A DNA stretch of 33,408 nt from contig SBGG01000084.1 of NCBI GenBank assembly GCA_006226685.1, forward strand, positions 1 to 33,408, read 5' to 3'. The notes under the pieces were generated by a model, which did not search any database, had not been told where the DNA came from, and saw nothing but the letters and a program-made list of their open reading frames with translations. Both the position numbers and the translations under genes were made by a program. Numbering within the stretch: position 1 is the stretch's first letter; the number at the start of each line of letters is the position of its first letter. This stretch comes from Sphingomonadales bacterium. Its GTDB lineage: Bacteria > Pseudomonadota > Alphaproteobacteria > Sphingomonadales > Sphingomonadaceae. Shown piece after piece: positions 24,099-31,042 of this stretch.

Positions 24099-25892
24099 TC
24101 AGCTCCGATCTATCCGGTAGAGCGCGAAGGGCAGCGGAACAAACTCCACAGGGACGTTATGTTCCGCCAGCATCTTCTGGCTCACGAAGCGCGCCGGAGC
24201 GAAGACGAGGTGCCGCTTTCCCGGATCGGACGCGGCGAACGCCTTGGCGCGCGCCAGCGTCAGCGCGGCCTCAGGCGACTTCAGCCAGTCGAGATCGGGC
24301 TTGTAGATAAGCCAGACGTGTTGGCCTTCTGTCGCGCCGAGATAGAAGTCATCCTCCCGTACGGCGGCGGGATCGAGCGCGTGATTGGTCGCCATGTGAA
24401 ACAGGGCTGCGCCGAGACCGGCATAGGGCGGCAGGGTTTCGCCGCTGAGGACCCTGTCCAGCTCGACGGGGTCACCGAGCGTGCAATAGGTGAAAGTGCC
24501 GTCAAGACCTTCGGCGCGCTCTGCCACCGTCTTCTCGCCGGTAACGATCAATTCGCCTTCTTTCACTTCCTTCTTGATACGGTCGTATTCATGGCCGTGC
24601 AGGTTTTCGATAGCCTCCACTTTATGTACTAAGTCCTGAGATTCGCTGACGTTTCGCCAATTCAGCCGCTCCCGAAATAGTTCGGTTCGTTGGGTTCCCT
24701 TGAAGTCATAGCCTTTGATTACGCGACGAACCCGCTCTGCGGTTAGTTTGTCAGCATAATCTTCCATTTCGACGAGAATGAAACGGCGATTACCTCCGTC
24801 TCTCTTGTTAGCCTCAAGTACCGCATGGGCTGTAGTTCCAGAACCGGCAAAGCTATCAAGAACAATGGAATTTTCATCAGTAGCTAGTGCCAAGATATAT
24901 TCTATGAGGGGAACCGGCTTTGGTGTCGCGAAAAGATCGGAGGCATAATCACTTCCAAAGACGTGCTTCAGAGTATTTTTTGCACCACGCGTGTGGCCTG
25001 TTTTCGACACATTTGCCCAAAGACTAGATGGGGGAAGGCCCTTTTGATCTCTTAGATACGTTCGCCTAATCACGCGCTTTCCATCTTCAGAAAAGCGCAA
25101 TTCTCCTGTCGCAAACTTCTCTTCCATAGTCTCTTTAGACCAGCGCCAGCCATTTGGCGGGTGCTTAATTACATTTCCATTGGGCCCTTCAACATCAAAC
25201 TGCAAATTCGGTCGAATGGCAGGGTTTTGAATATCCGCACCATCATACCAAGGACCCTTTGGGTCATTGTCAGGATTCTTGAAATGCTTCCTTTTTTCAG
25301 GATCGTCTAGGTGATTTGGTTGCCAATATTGGTTCTTAGAGTAAACATATATCGTGTTAAAATCCTGCGAAAACTGAGTCACATTATTGCTACTGCTGTC
25401 TGAATGCTGCCAAGCAATCTCAGTTATATACCCATCTCGCCCGAAGACTTCGTCCAAAATCTGACGAAGTAAATGATCTTCGTTGTCATCAATAGTAACC
25501 CAAAGGCTCCCATTTTCAGCCAAAAGCTCATGGAGCATTCGCAGGCGGGGCCACATCATAGCGCACCACTTGTCATGCCGCAGGCCGTCTTCAATGCCTA
25601 CCGGATTGGATTCCAGCCATTCGCGGATCATTGGAGCATTTACGTTGTCATTGTAGCACCAGCCCTCGTTGCCGGTGTTGTACGGCGGGTCGATGAAGAT
25701 GCAGTCCACCTTGCCCGCGTAAAGCGGCAAGAGCGCCTTCAACGCATGCAGGTTGTCGCCGTGAATGACGAGATTGCCGTCGAGTGCGACGGGGCCGATA
25801 CCTTTGTTTTCGTCGGGCACGAGCGGACGGAAGGGCACCGCCAGATGATGGTTGTAGACAAACTCTTTGCCCTTGAAACTCAGCTCCGTCAT
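24099..25892 (-). CDS. mod: Type III DNA methyltransferase, Mod subunit
   Basis: 597 residues of a beta-class N6-adenine methyltransferase. The catalytic DPPY is at 68-71 (VDCIFIDPPYNTGNEGWCYN), and the SAM-binding FAGSG is at 348-352 (VLDSFAGSGTTAHAVLEANK). The target-recognition region lies between them (about 140-320) and reads as a variable, Asn/Lys-rich block (SSSNNVTQFSQDFNTIYVYS). It methylates the recognition site and gives the Res complex its specificity. Its ATG overlaps the stop of the HigA-like gene (ATGA). The DNA from about 24650 to 25480 is clearly more AT-rich than its flanks, suggesting exchange of the recognition domain. Confidence 0.9.
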   Translation of the reverse strand: MTELSFKGKEFVYNHHLAVPFRPLVPDENKGIGPVALDGNLVIHGDNLHALKALLPLYAGKVDCIFIDPPYNTGNEGWCYNDNVNAPMIREWLESNPVGIEDGLRHDKWCAMMWPRLRMLHELLAENGSLWVTIDDNEDHLLRQILDEVFGRDGYITEIAWQHSDSSSNNVTQFSQDFNTIYVYSKNQYWQPNHLDDPEKRKHFKNPDNDPKGPWYDGADIQNPAIRPNLQFDVEGPNGNVIKHPPNGWRWSKETMEEKFATGELRFSEDGKRVIRRTYLRDQKGLPPSSLWANVSKTGHTRGAKNTLKHVFGSDYASDLFATPKPVPLIEYILALATDENSIVLDSFAGSGTTAHAVLEANKRDGGNRRFILVEMEDYADKLTAERVRRVIKGYDFKGTQRTELFRERLNWRNVSESQDLVHKVEAIENLHGHEYDRIKKEVKEGELIVTGEKTVAERAEGLDGTFTYCTLGDPVELDRVLSGETLPPYAGLGAALFHMATNHALDPAAVREDDFYLGATEGQHVWLIYKPDLDWLKSPEAALTLARAKAFAASDPGKRHLVFAPARFVSQKMLAEHNVPVEFVPLPFALYRIDRS

Positions 25893-26212
25893 GCCCGCCC
25901 CTTCGTGTTCAGTCCTGAATATCGCTCGACTTTGATGTCTCCCGCCCGCTTGCGCGCTTGGGCGATGTCGTAGCTGTTCTGCATTCGCATCAGCGTCTCC
26001 ATGGAGACGCCAAACGCCTTCTCGATCCGGAGCGCCATTTCCGGCGACAGATGCGCCCGCTCGTTGAGCAGCGCAGATAGCGCGGGCCGTGTGACGCCGA
26101 GCACTTCGGCGGCATCCGTCACGGACAGGCCGTGCGGTTTCAGCACTTCATGCTTTACGAATCCGCCCGGATGGGCGGGTTCCTTTAGCCGAACATCGGC
26201 CTGATTTGGCAT
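25889..26212 (-). CDS. HigA-like HTH regulator heading the restriction operon
   Basis: 107 residues with the HigA antitoxin pattern: HPGGFVKHEVLKPHGLSVTD, AAEVLGVTRPALSALLNERA and LSPEMALRIEKAFGVSMETL, an XRE-type helix-turn-helix. HigA normally follows a HigB toxin, but there is no higB-like gene upstream (26213-26538 is leader sequence on the other strand). Its stop overlaps the mod start. It therefore looks like an orphan regulator that controls the restriction genes, comparable in role to C proteins. The alternative is an antitoxin whose toxin was lost. A perfect inverted repeat 63-81 bp upstream is a candidate operator. Confidence 0.8.
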   Translation of the reverse strand: MPNQADVRLKEPAHPGGFVKHEVLKPHGLSVTDAAEVLGVTRPALSALLNERAHLSPEMALRIEKAFGVSMETLMRMQNSYDIAQARKRAGDIKVERYSGLNTKGRA

Positions 26213-26274
26213 GTGCGGTATCCGGTTGAATTGCCCCTTGAATCGGCTTTCAGCCTATCGGACAGATCGTTGCC

Positions 26275-26293
26275 TGTAAAGACACGCTTTACA
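26275..26293. promoter_or_regulatory. Candidate operator for the HigA-like regulator
   Basis: TGTAAAG-ACACG-CTTTACA is a perfect 7-bp inverted repeat in the divergent region between the HigA-like gene and the plus-strand leader. Its form matches the kind of dyad bound by HigA dimers. Binding is inferred, not shown. Confidence 0.5.
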
Positions 26294-26538
26294 TAACCTG
26301 CGAAGCGTAAGCCGTGTCCGGCTTCCGGCACAACGGCACATCCATGTCCGCATTTGCTCCTGCGGTGTTGTTCCGCCCTCAGTCATGCCGCGTTACTGGC
26401 GTCGGGCGCTTTGCCGTCAATGGGCTGCCCGCACCACCCCTTCGGGCCGTGTTGCCCATGACGGCAGCAGCTTGGTCCCGCCGCTCCGAGGTGCCGCGTC
26501 CTTCGGGACGAACAACACCAAACAAAAGGAGCAATAAA
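26294..26538 (+). other. Hairpin-rich leader upstream of the 120-residue protein gene
   Basis: No gene is seen. The sequence holds several short stems: GTG-t-CCGG-CTT-CCGG-CAC (26314-26331), CCGCA/TGCGG (26348-26365), GGGC-CGTGTT-GCCC (about 26445-26458), and CGTCC-TTCG-GGACG near 26497-26510, then AAAAGGAG before ATG 26539. It resembles, in weaker form, the array upstream of mobC. Confidence 0.45.
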
Positions 26539-26901
26539 ATGGGACTGGATATGTATGCACTTGTGACCCGCGAGAAACCGGCAACGCCCTTCGGCTTCAA
26601 GGTCGAAGATGCCGCTGAAATCCACTACTGGCGCAAGCATCCAAACCTGCACGGCTGGATGGAAAACCTCTACTTCGAGAAGGGCGGCGCGGATACGTTC
26701 AACTGCATCACACTCGCCCTGACGGCGGAGGACCTCGACCGTCTGGAAGCGGACGTGCGCGCAGGGCATTTGCCGCCCACCAGCGGTTTCTTCTTCGGTG
26801 AATCCGACGGCAGCGAAAGCGAAGATGACCTGATGTTCATCGCCACCGCCCGCGCGGCCATCGCCGAGGGCAAGACCGTATTCTATGACTCGTGGTGGTA
26901 G
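26539..26901 (+). CDS. Conserved phage/plasmid-type protein, function unknown
   Basis: 120 residues. MGLDMYALVTREKPATPFGF followed by EIHYWRKHPNLHGWMENLYF is a pattern seen in many phage and plasmid proteins (MGLDMYLY... YWRKxNxIHxW). The C-terminus is acidic (FFFGESDGSESEDDLMFIAT) and ends in YDSWW. The family is widespread, but I know no established function; some members are mislabelled as kinases. GGAG with 8-nt spacing fixes the start. It stands alone on the plus strand between the defence operon and the transfer genes, behind a structured leader. Confidence 0.75.
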   Translation: MGLDMYALVTREKPATPFGFKVEDAAEIHYWRKHPNLHGWMENLYFEKGGADTFNCITLALTAEDLDRLEADVRAGHLPPTSGFFFGESDGSESEDDLMFIATARAAIAEGKTVFYDSWW

Positions 26902-26966
26902 GCCGACCTGCGGCGGGGCGCGGCATTGCCGCGCCCTCGCGGTGTTATTATTGCGCCCTCGCGGCT

Positions 26967-27377
26967 TCACACCTTCACGAAGCGTGAGCCGACAATGGCG
27001 GCGCGGGCGGTTTCGTCGCTCCACGCCATGCGGTCTATCTTGCCTTGGCCGATTTTCCCGCGCTGGCGGCGTATCGCTTCGCCGCGCTTGAGCGGATAGA
27101 GGGGGCGCAGCCATTGCGGCGCTGGCTCGACCGTGCAGGCCGTCACCTCGATATGCACCCAGCCGCCCCGGTCGATCTTGACCACTTGGCCCGTGATGAT
27201 GCGGTGGCCGGTGATGACCGGCCTTTTCTTGGAATGGCGCGGCTGGGGTTTCCAGACCGGCTCGCGCCAGCGGATCACGTCCGCCACGATGAAATCAGTA
27301 CCGCAGGAAAGCCATTTCACATCTCCCCCAATCCGGGGGCGCTCTACCCGCACGATGCCGTAGAGGCATCTGCGCAT
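26967..27377 (-). CDS. Basic hypothetical protein of the transfer region
   Basis: 136 residues from ATG 27377, with GAGG shortly upstream; the open frame extends further left of this start but has no better start. The protein is basic and beta-rich (VKWLSCGTDFIVADVIRWRE, HRIITGQVVKIDRGGWVHIE) with a helical end (SDETARAAIVGSRFVKV). I do not recognise a family. It is divergent from the transfer operon, 180 bp away, so it may share a control region with it. Confidence 0.6.
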   Translation of the reverse strand: MRRCLYGIVRVERPRIGGDVKWLSCGTDFIVADVIRWREPVWKPQPRHSKKRPVITGHRIITGQVVKIDRGGWVHIEVTACTVEPAPQWLRPLYPLKRGEAIRRQRGKIGQGKIDRMAWSDETARAAIVGSRFVKV

Positions 27378-27444
27378 GCGCGCCTCTGTATGGTAAGCTT
27401 GACGCGCCCCCTGTCTCTTTAGATTGTGAAGGGGAAAGACGTTT

Positions 27445-27597
27445 GTGCGCAAGTACATCTGCAATGGCCTGACCACGAGGCAGGACATTGCGAAGATGTG
27501 CCGAGACGGGTTTCCGCTCCGCACAAACATACAGGCGTATGTTTACTCACGGGGGCATCATGCCGGAGGACAAGCCAAGCGCACCAACCGCAGATGA
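27445..27597 (+). CDS. Possible 50-residue HTH-like small protein
   Basis: GTG 27445, 10 nt after AGGGG, opens a short frame: RKYICNGLTTRQDIAKMCRD then GFPLRTNIQAYVYSRGHHA, ending at TGA 27595-27597. TTRQDIAKMCRDGFPLRTNI reads like a helix-turn-helix. It overlaps the start of the next gene in another frame and contains the palindrome at 27525. No family is recognised, and the coding status is uncertain. Confidence 0.35.
   Translation: MRKYICNGLTTRQDIAKMCRDGFPLRTNIQAYVYSRGHHAGGQAKRTNRR
27525..27544. promoter_or_regulatory. Palindrome AAACATAC-N4-GTATGTTT, copy 1
   Basis: A perfect 8-bp dyad 15 nt before the transfer-operon gene at 27560. Its core CATAC-N4-GTATG is repeated at 27688 and 30491, so it is a candidate operator for a transfer regulator. 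Confidence 0.55.
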
Positions 27598-28045
27598 AGC
27601 GCTCAGCGCTTGGGAACAAGGCGCAGGCAATACGCCCGATGTGCCGCCGCACCCGAAGCTCGCCCACCTCAAATCCCGCTTCGCCGCGCATACGGATGTA
27701 TGCAGCTTGGAAAACGTGCTTTCCGCCGCGATGAACGATGCAAGCGACGCCGTGCCCGTGACGGTGGAGGTGCAACCGGGATTGCTCGCGCTTCTCGCGC
27801 ACATCGAAAAACTCGATTCGGCCCGAGTCGGGCGGAATCCCGCACCGCCAGCGCGCCTGCTGACGCAGCTTGTCAGCAATCACCTCGAAAATCTGCTGCA
27901 TACCATCGTAACCGACCCGACGAGCCATCCGCATTATGCGGAACTCTGGAATGCCCTCTGCGCCGCCGAAGGCACGCCGGAACTGGCGGTGCCGACCGGC
28001 GACGGGGCGGACGGGACGCCGCCCGCTGAAGGAGGGCCGTTCTGA
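27560..28045 (+). CDS. Hypothetical protein, first gene of the transfer operon
   Basis: 161 residues from ATG 27560 behind GGGGG; an in-frame ATG at 27488 is not preferred because it lacks a ribosome binding site. The N-terminus is hydrophilic (PEDKPSAPTADEALSAWEQG). The middle is helical (LKSRFAAHTDVCSLENVLSA, VEVQPGLLALLAHIEKLDSA, ARLLTQLVSNHLENLLHTIV). The C-terminus is low-complexity (GDGADGTPPAEGGPF). No signal peptide is seen. The stop overlaps the start of the coupling protein (TGATG), so the two are translated together and may act together, for example as a TraC/TraD-like accessory factor. The family is not recognised. Confidence 0.65.
   Translation: MPEDKPSAPTADEALSAWEQGAGNTPDVPPHPKLAHLKSRFAAHTDVCSLENVLSAAMNDASDAVPVTVEVQPGLLALLAHIEKLDSARVGRNPAPPARLLTQLVSNHLENLLHTIVTDPTSHPHYAELWNALCAAEGTPELAVPTGDGADGTPPAEGGPF
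27688..27703. promoter_or_regulatory. Palindrome GCATAC-N4-GTATGC, copy 2
   Basis: A perfect 6-bp dyad inside the coding region of the first transfer gene, with the same core as copies at 27525 and 30491. An internal copy could serve cooperative repression or be a nicking-related site. The function is inferred. Confidence 0.5.
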
Positions 28046-30429
28046 TGCGCGCGGCGACGAAGTCCTTACGGGCCGTCGCCTTATCGTTGGCGCTTGCCGC
28101 GTCGCCTTTGTCCGCCGCCGCGCAAGAAGCCGCGCCAAGCTGGCAGAAGGACAACCCGATATTCCGGCAGGGCCGCGAGCCGCGCGGGCTGGTGCTCCCG
28201 CCCGCGCAGCAACGCCTCTTTGACCGCGATGCGGCGTTGCTGGCCGATATCCGCGTGGAGCTTGCGCAGGGCGAGTATCGCCGCAAGGCAGGCGAGATTG
28301 ACGCGGCGGCATGGCGCAGCCGCGCCGCTGAACTGCAAGCAGCGGAAACCGCCCTGCGCCGGAAATGGCAGGGCATCGGCACGGGCCAAGACCTCATGCT
28401 GAGCAGCGCCGCCGATAGCATCGCCCGCGCGCGCATGGCGGCGCTCCGGGCGCAATACGACCCGCCCAAAGAGCCGACCCCTTGGAACTACGTCACTGCG
28501 CTTGCAGGGATTGGCAAGGACATGGCCGTGGGCCTGTTCCGAGACAGCATCGGCTTTCTCGGCAGTCTATTTTCCAGCCTGTTCGGCCCGCTGGCCGTGC
28601 TCGTGGGCGTTGTCGGGCTGATTTGGCTCGTGAAGGACAAACGGCGCAAACCGAAGCCAAAACCCGCCCTGTCCGACAACTACGGCTCCGCCCGCTATGC
28701 AGAGGTACGGAGCAGTCTCGCCGACCCATACGACGGCCACAGGGGCGTGTTTTTCGGCAAGAGCAGCGCGCCGGAGCTTTCAGCCATCCCCATCGAGCAG
28801 CAGGCGGGCGCGCCCGTGCTCTCGACGCCGGAACACCATACGCTGATTGTCGCGCGCACCCGCACGGGCAAGGGCACCCGCGTTATCGTGCCGACCCTCC
28901 TGCGCTATGGCGGCTCGGCGATCGTCATCGACCCCAAGGGCGAGAACGCCGCCATCACGGCGCGTATCCGGCGCAGCACCCTCAATAGCGCCGTCCATAT
29001 CATCAACCCGTGGGGCGAACTGGCGGATACGTTCAAAGAGCGCGGCCTTGCGCCCGCGACCTTCAATCCGCTGGATGTTCTCGTGCGCGACGACCCCAAT
29101 GCCGTCGCGGTGGCGCAGGCGCTTGCTGCGGCGGTCTGTCCAACAACCCCCGGCGACAAAGACCGCTATTGGCAGGGCAGCGCCGCCAATGTCCTGACCG
29201 CCGTGCTCTTGTGGGTCACCGACCAGCCGGGCGAGCAAAAGACGCTCGCCCGCGCACGGGAGATTGTGAGCCTGAGCCGGAGGGATTTCACGGAGAGGTT
29301 TCTGGTGCCGATGGCGGCCAGCAGCGCCTTCGGTGGGGCGATACGGGAGATGGTCAGCCCGTATCTCGACCTTGCCCAAGAGACTTACAGCGGCATCATG
29401 TCCAATCTGTCGGAGGCGACCAAGTTCCTCTCCGACCCGCAGGTGAAGGCCGCGACCGCCCAATCATCCTTCGACATGCAGGGCCTCATCCGCGAGGCGG
29501 TGACGGTCTATCTCGTCATCCCGCCCGACCGCATCGACACCCAGCGCACATGGCTCCGGCTCATGACCACGGCGGCCATGCACACCTTCAAACGCTATCC
29601 GCTGGGCGGGCGTCCGCCGCATCGCTGCATGATATTGATGGACGAGTTTCCAGCGCTGGGGCGCATCGAGGATTTGCCCCGCGATATCGCCACCATGTCG
29701 GGCTACGGCATCGACTTCACCCTCATCGTGCAGGGCCTCGACCAGCTCAAAGACCTTTACGGCGCGGCGGCGGGCACCATCCTCTCGAACTGCGCCTACA
29801 AATGGTTTTGCAACGTCAACGACCTTGAGAGCGCGAACTACCTCTCCGAAACCTTGGGCAAAGTGACTGTGCAGACGGTCGGCCATGGCGAGGGGCAGAA
29901 CTTCGGCCCCGGCGGCGGCGGGCATAGCGAAAACCTCAACTACGGTGAAACAGGCCGCCCGCTGCTCATGCCCGACGAGGTGCTGGCCTTGGGCCGTGAC
30001 GTGGCGATTGTCCTGAATCCCGCCGACCGTCCGCACTATGTCCGGCCCGTGGATTACTGGCGGCTCCCCGACGCCTTCGCGTCCCTCGCCAGCGCCTATC
30101 CGCATCTCTATTGGGAACCGCCCTTAGCCTATGACGACAACCCGTATTTTGTGCGGGGCGGCAAACAGGACGGCGGCCATAATGGCCGCCAGTCCGGCGG
30201 CGCGCGTCAGCGCGCCGCAAAACCCAACGGCAAAATGACGCGCGCGGAAGCGCTCGACCTTCTCGGCCTTTCGGAAGGCGCAACCGCCGCCGAAGTGCGG
30301 GCCGCATGGAAGCGGCTGATGCAGAAGGTGCATCCTGACACGGGCGGCTCGGCCCGTTTCGCGCAGATGCTCAACGAGGCCCGCGACGTGCTCGCCACGG
30401 GCGGCGGCGAAGAGGGCCGCGCGGGATGA
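28045..30429 (+). CDS. VirD4/TraG-type coupling protein with C-terminal DnaJ domain
   Basis: 794 residues. The N-terminus looks like a signal sequence (SLRAVALSLALAASPLSAAA). A helical region follows (about 60-150), then a hydrophobic pair (GFLGSLFSSLFGPLAVLVGV, VGLIWLV; about 170-200). The ATPase domain has Walker A ARTRTGKG at 270-277 and Walker B MILMDEFPALG with D533-E534. It joins the relaxosome to a secretion channel and pumps DNA. Residues about 735-785 form a J domain (RAEALDLLGLSEGATAAEVR, KRLMQKVHPDTGG) with HPD at 763-765. A J domain on a coupling protein is unusual and suggests recruitment of DnaK to unfold transferred proteins or remodel the relaxosome. A Gly-rich insert (GEGQNFGPGGGGHSENLNYG) lies near 617-636. 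Confidence 0.9.
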   Translation: MRAATKSLRAVALSLALAASPLSAAAQEAAPSWQKDNPIFRQGREPRGLVLPPAQQRLFDRDAALLADIRVELAQGEYRRKAGEIDAAAWRSRAAELQAAETALRRKWQGIGTGQDLMLSSAADSIARARMAALRAQYDPPKEPTPWNYVTALAGIGKDMAVGLFRDSIGFLGSLFSSLFGPLAVLVGVVGLIWLVKDKRRKPKPKPALSDNYGSARYAEVRSSLADPYDGHRGVFFGKSSAPELSAIPIEQQAGAPVLSTPEHHTLIVARTRTGKGTRVIVPTLLRYGGSAIVIDPKGENAAITARIRRSTLNSAVHIINPWGELADTFKERGLAPATFNPLDVLVRDDPNAVAVAQALAAAVCPTTPGDKDRYWQGSAANVLTAVLLWVTDQPGEQKTLARAREIVSLSRRDFTERFLVPMAASSAFGGAIREMVSPYLDLAQETYSGIMSNLSEATKFLSDPQVKAATAQSSFDMQGLIREAVTVYLVIPPDRIDTQRTWLRLMTTAAMHTFKRYPLGGRPPHRCMILMDEFPALGRIEDLPRDIATMSGYGIDFTLIVQGLDQLKDLYGAAAGTILSNCAYKWFCNVNDLESANYLSETLGKVTVQTVGHGEGQNFGPGGGGHSENLNYGETGRPLLMPDEVLALGRDVAIVLNPADRPHYVRPVDYWRLPDAFASLASAYPHLYWEPPLAYDDNPYFVRGGKQDGGHNGRQSGGARQRAAKPNGKMTRAEALDLLGLSEGATAAEVRAAWKRLMQKVHPDTGGSARFAQMLNEARDVLATGGGEEGRAG

Positions 30430-30490
30430 AAGCATCGCCGCATCGCCCGCCTTCGTGCTATGCTGCGCTTCAACCCGCGCTGAGCGAGTC

Positions 30491-30506
30491 GCATACGATT
30501 GTATGC
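30491..30506. promoter_or_regulatory. Palindrome GCATAC-N4-GTATGC, copy 3
   Basis: A perfect 6-bp dyad 62 bp after the coupling-protein stop and at the left edge of the mobC leader. It shares its core with the copies at 27525 and 27688. Its position suits control of mobC-relaxase transcription. Confidence 0.55.
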
Positions 30507-30554
30507 AGGCGGCGATATCCGCCCTTGCCGCAACCGCTCGCTACCTCACACCCC

Positions 30555-31024
30555 AGCACGTCCCGTGCTATCCTAAGTTATGGCTTAGGAGAGTGTGCAA
30601 GCCATGTGCGGACTGACCGTCCACACCCCGCGCCTGAAGGCGCTGGCTTGGCAAGGAAGGCGCTTCGCCCTCCCGTTGCATCCCTCCCGAGCAAGGGGTT
30701 TCACACCCCTGCACCCGTGCGGGGAGCCTTCGTGCTCCCTGCGACCCATGACCGGGGCCTTGCCCTCGGCGCCCACCAAAGGAGCTATCGCGCTCCCTTG
30801 GAACCCATCGACCAAGGCACGTCGTCCTTGGAACCATGCATGGCGGGTGTGGAAGAGCCATGCATAGGGGTTATCGCACCCCTCGACCACTCGCCGGAGA
30901 CTTCCGCGTCCCGGCACCCACGGCCAGAGCTTGCGCGCTCTGGACGACGCGCAGGCGGCTTTCATGCCCCTGCACCCTGACGGAGGGGGATACCCCCTCG
31001 ACCCCGCAGCCGGATACGTCCGGC
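30555..31024 (+). repeat. Array of about 17 short hairpins in the mobC leader
   Basis: Perfect or nearly perfect stems of 4-9 bp follow one another, with centres near 30562, 30580, 30616, 30636, 30664, 30702, 30730, 30760, 30788, 30821, 30850, 30874, 30904, 30933, 30962, 30991 and 31016. From 30702 on the spacing is about 29 bp. Stem sequences differ but stay complementary, for example AGGGGT/ACCCCT, GGGAGC/GCTCCC, CCAGAGC/GCTCTGG, GAGGGGG/CCCCCTC and GCCGGA/TCCGGC. Loops are alike (TATCGC twice, TTCCGC, TTGCGC, CTTCGT, TTTCAT). Linkers often contain ACCC or GACC. The last hairpin ends 6 nt before the mobC ribosome binding site. No convincing gene lies in the segment; a frame at 30604-30867 is open, but the 29-bp period is not a multiple of three. 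Confidence 0.85.
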
Positions 31025-31027
31025 AGA

Positions 31028-31042
31028 AAGGAGATGCGCTTG
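31028..31042 (+). promoter_or_regulatory. Ribosome binding site choosing a TTG start for mobC
   Basis: AAAGGAG (31027-31033) directly abuts an ATG at 31034, which is too close to be used. TTG 31040 in the same frame is 6 nt downstream of GGAG, the ideal distance. The start is therefore TTG 31040. Confidence 0.55.

Noticed and set aside
26213..26538. A higB toxin gene next to the HigA-like gene
   Set aside because: No HigB-like frame exists on either strand here; the segment is leader sequence with hairpins.
30595..30867. A 90-residue protein frame through the hairpin array
   Set aside because: The 29-bp period is not a multiple of three, the peptide has no recognisable domain, and several frames are open only because the segment is poor in stop codons.
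30690..31024. CRISPR array suggested by about 29-bp spacing
   Set aside because: The stems differ from unit to unit, there is no constant direct repeat with unique spacers, and no cas gene is in the window.
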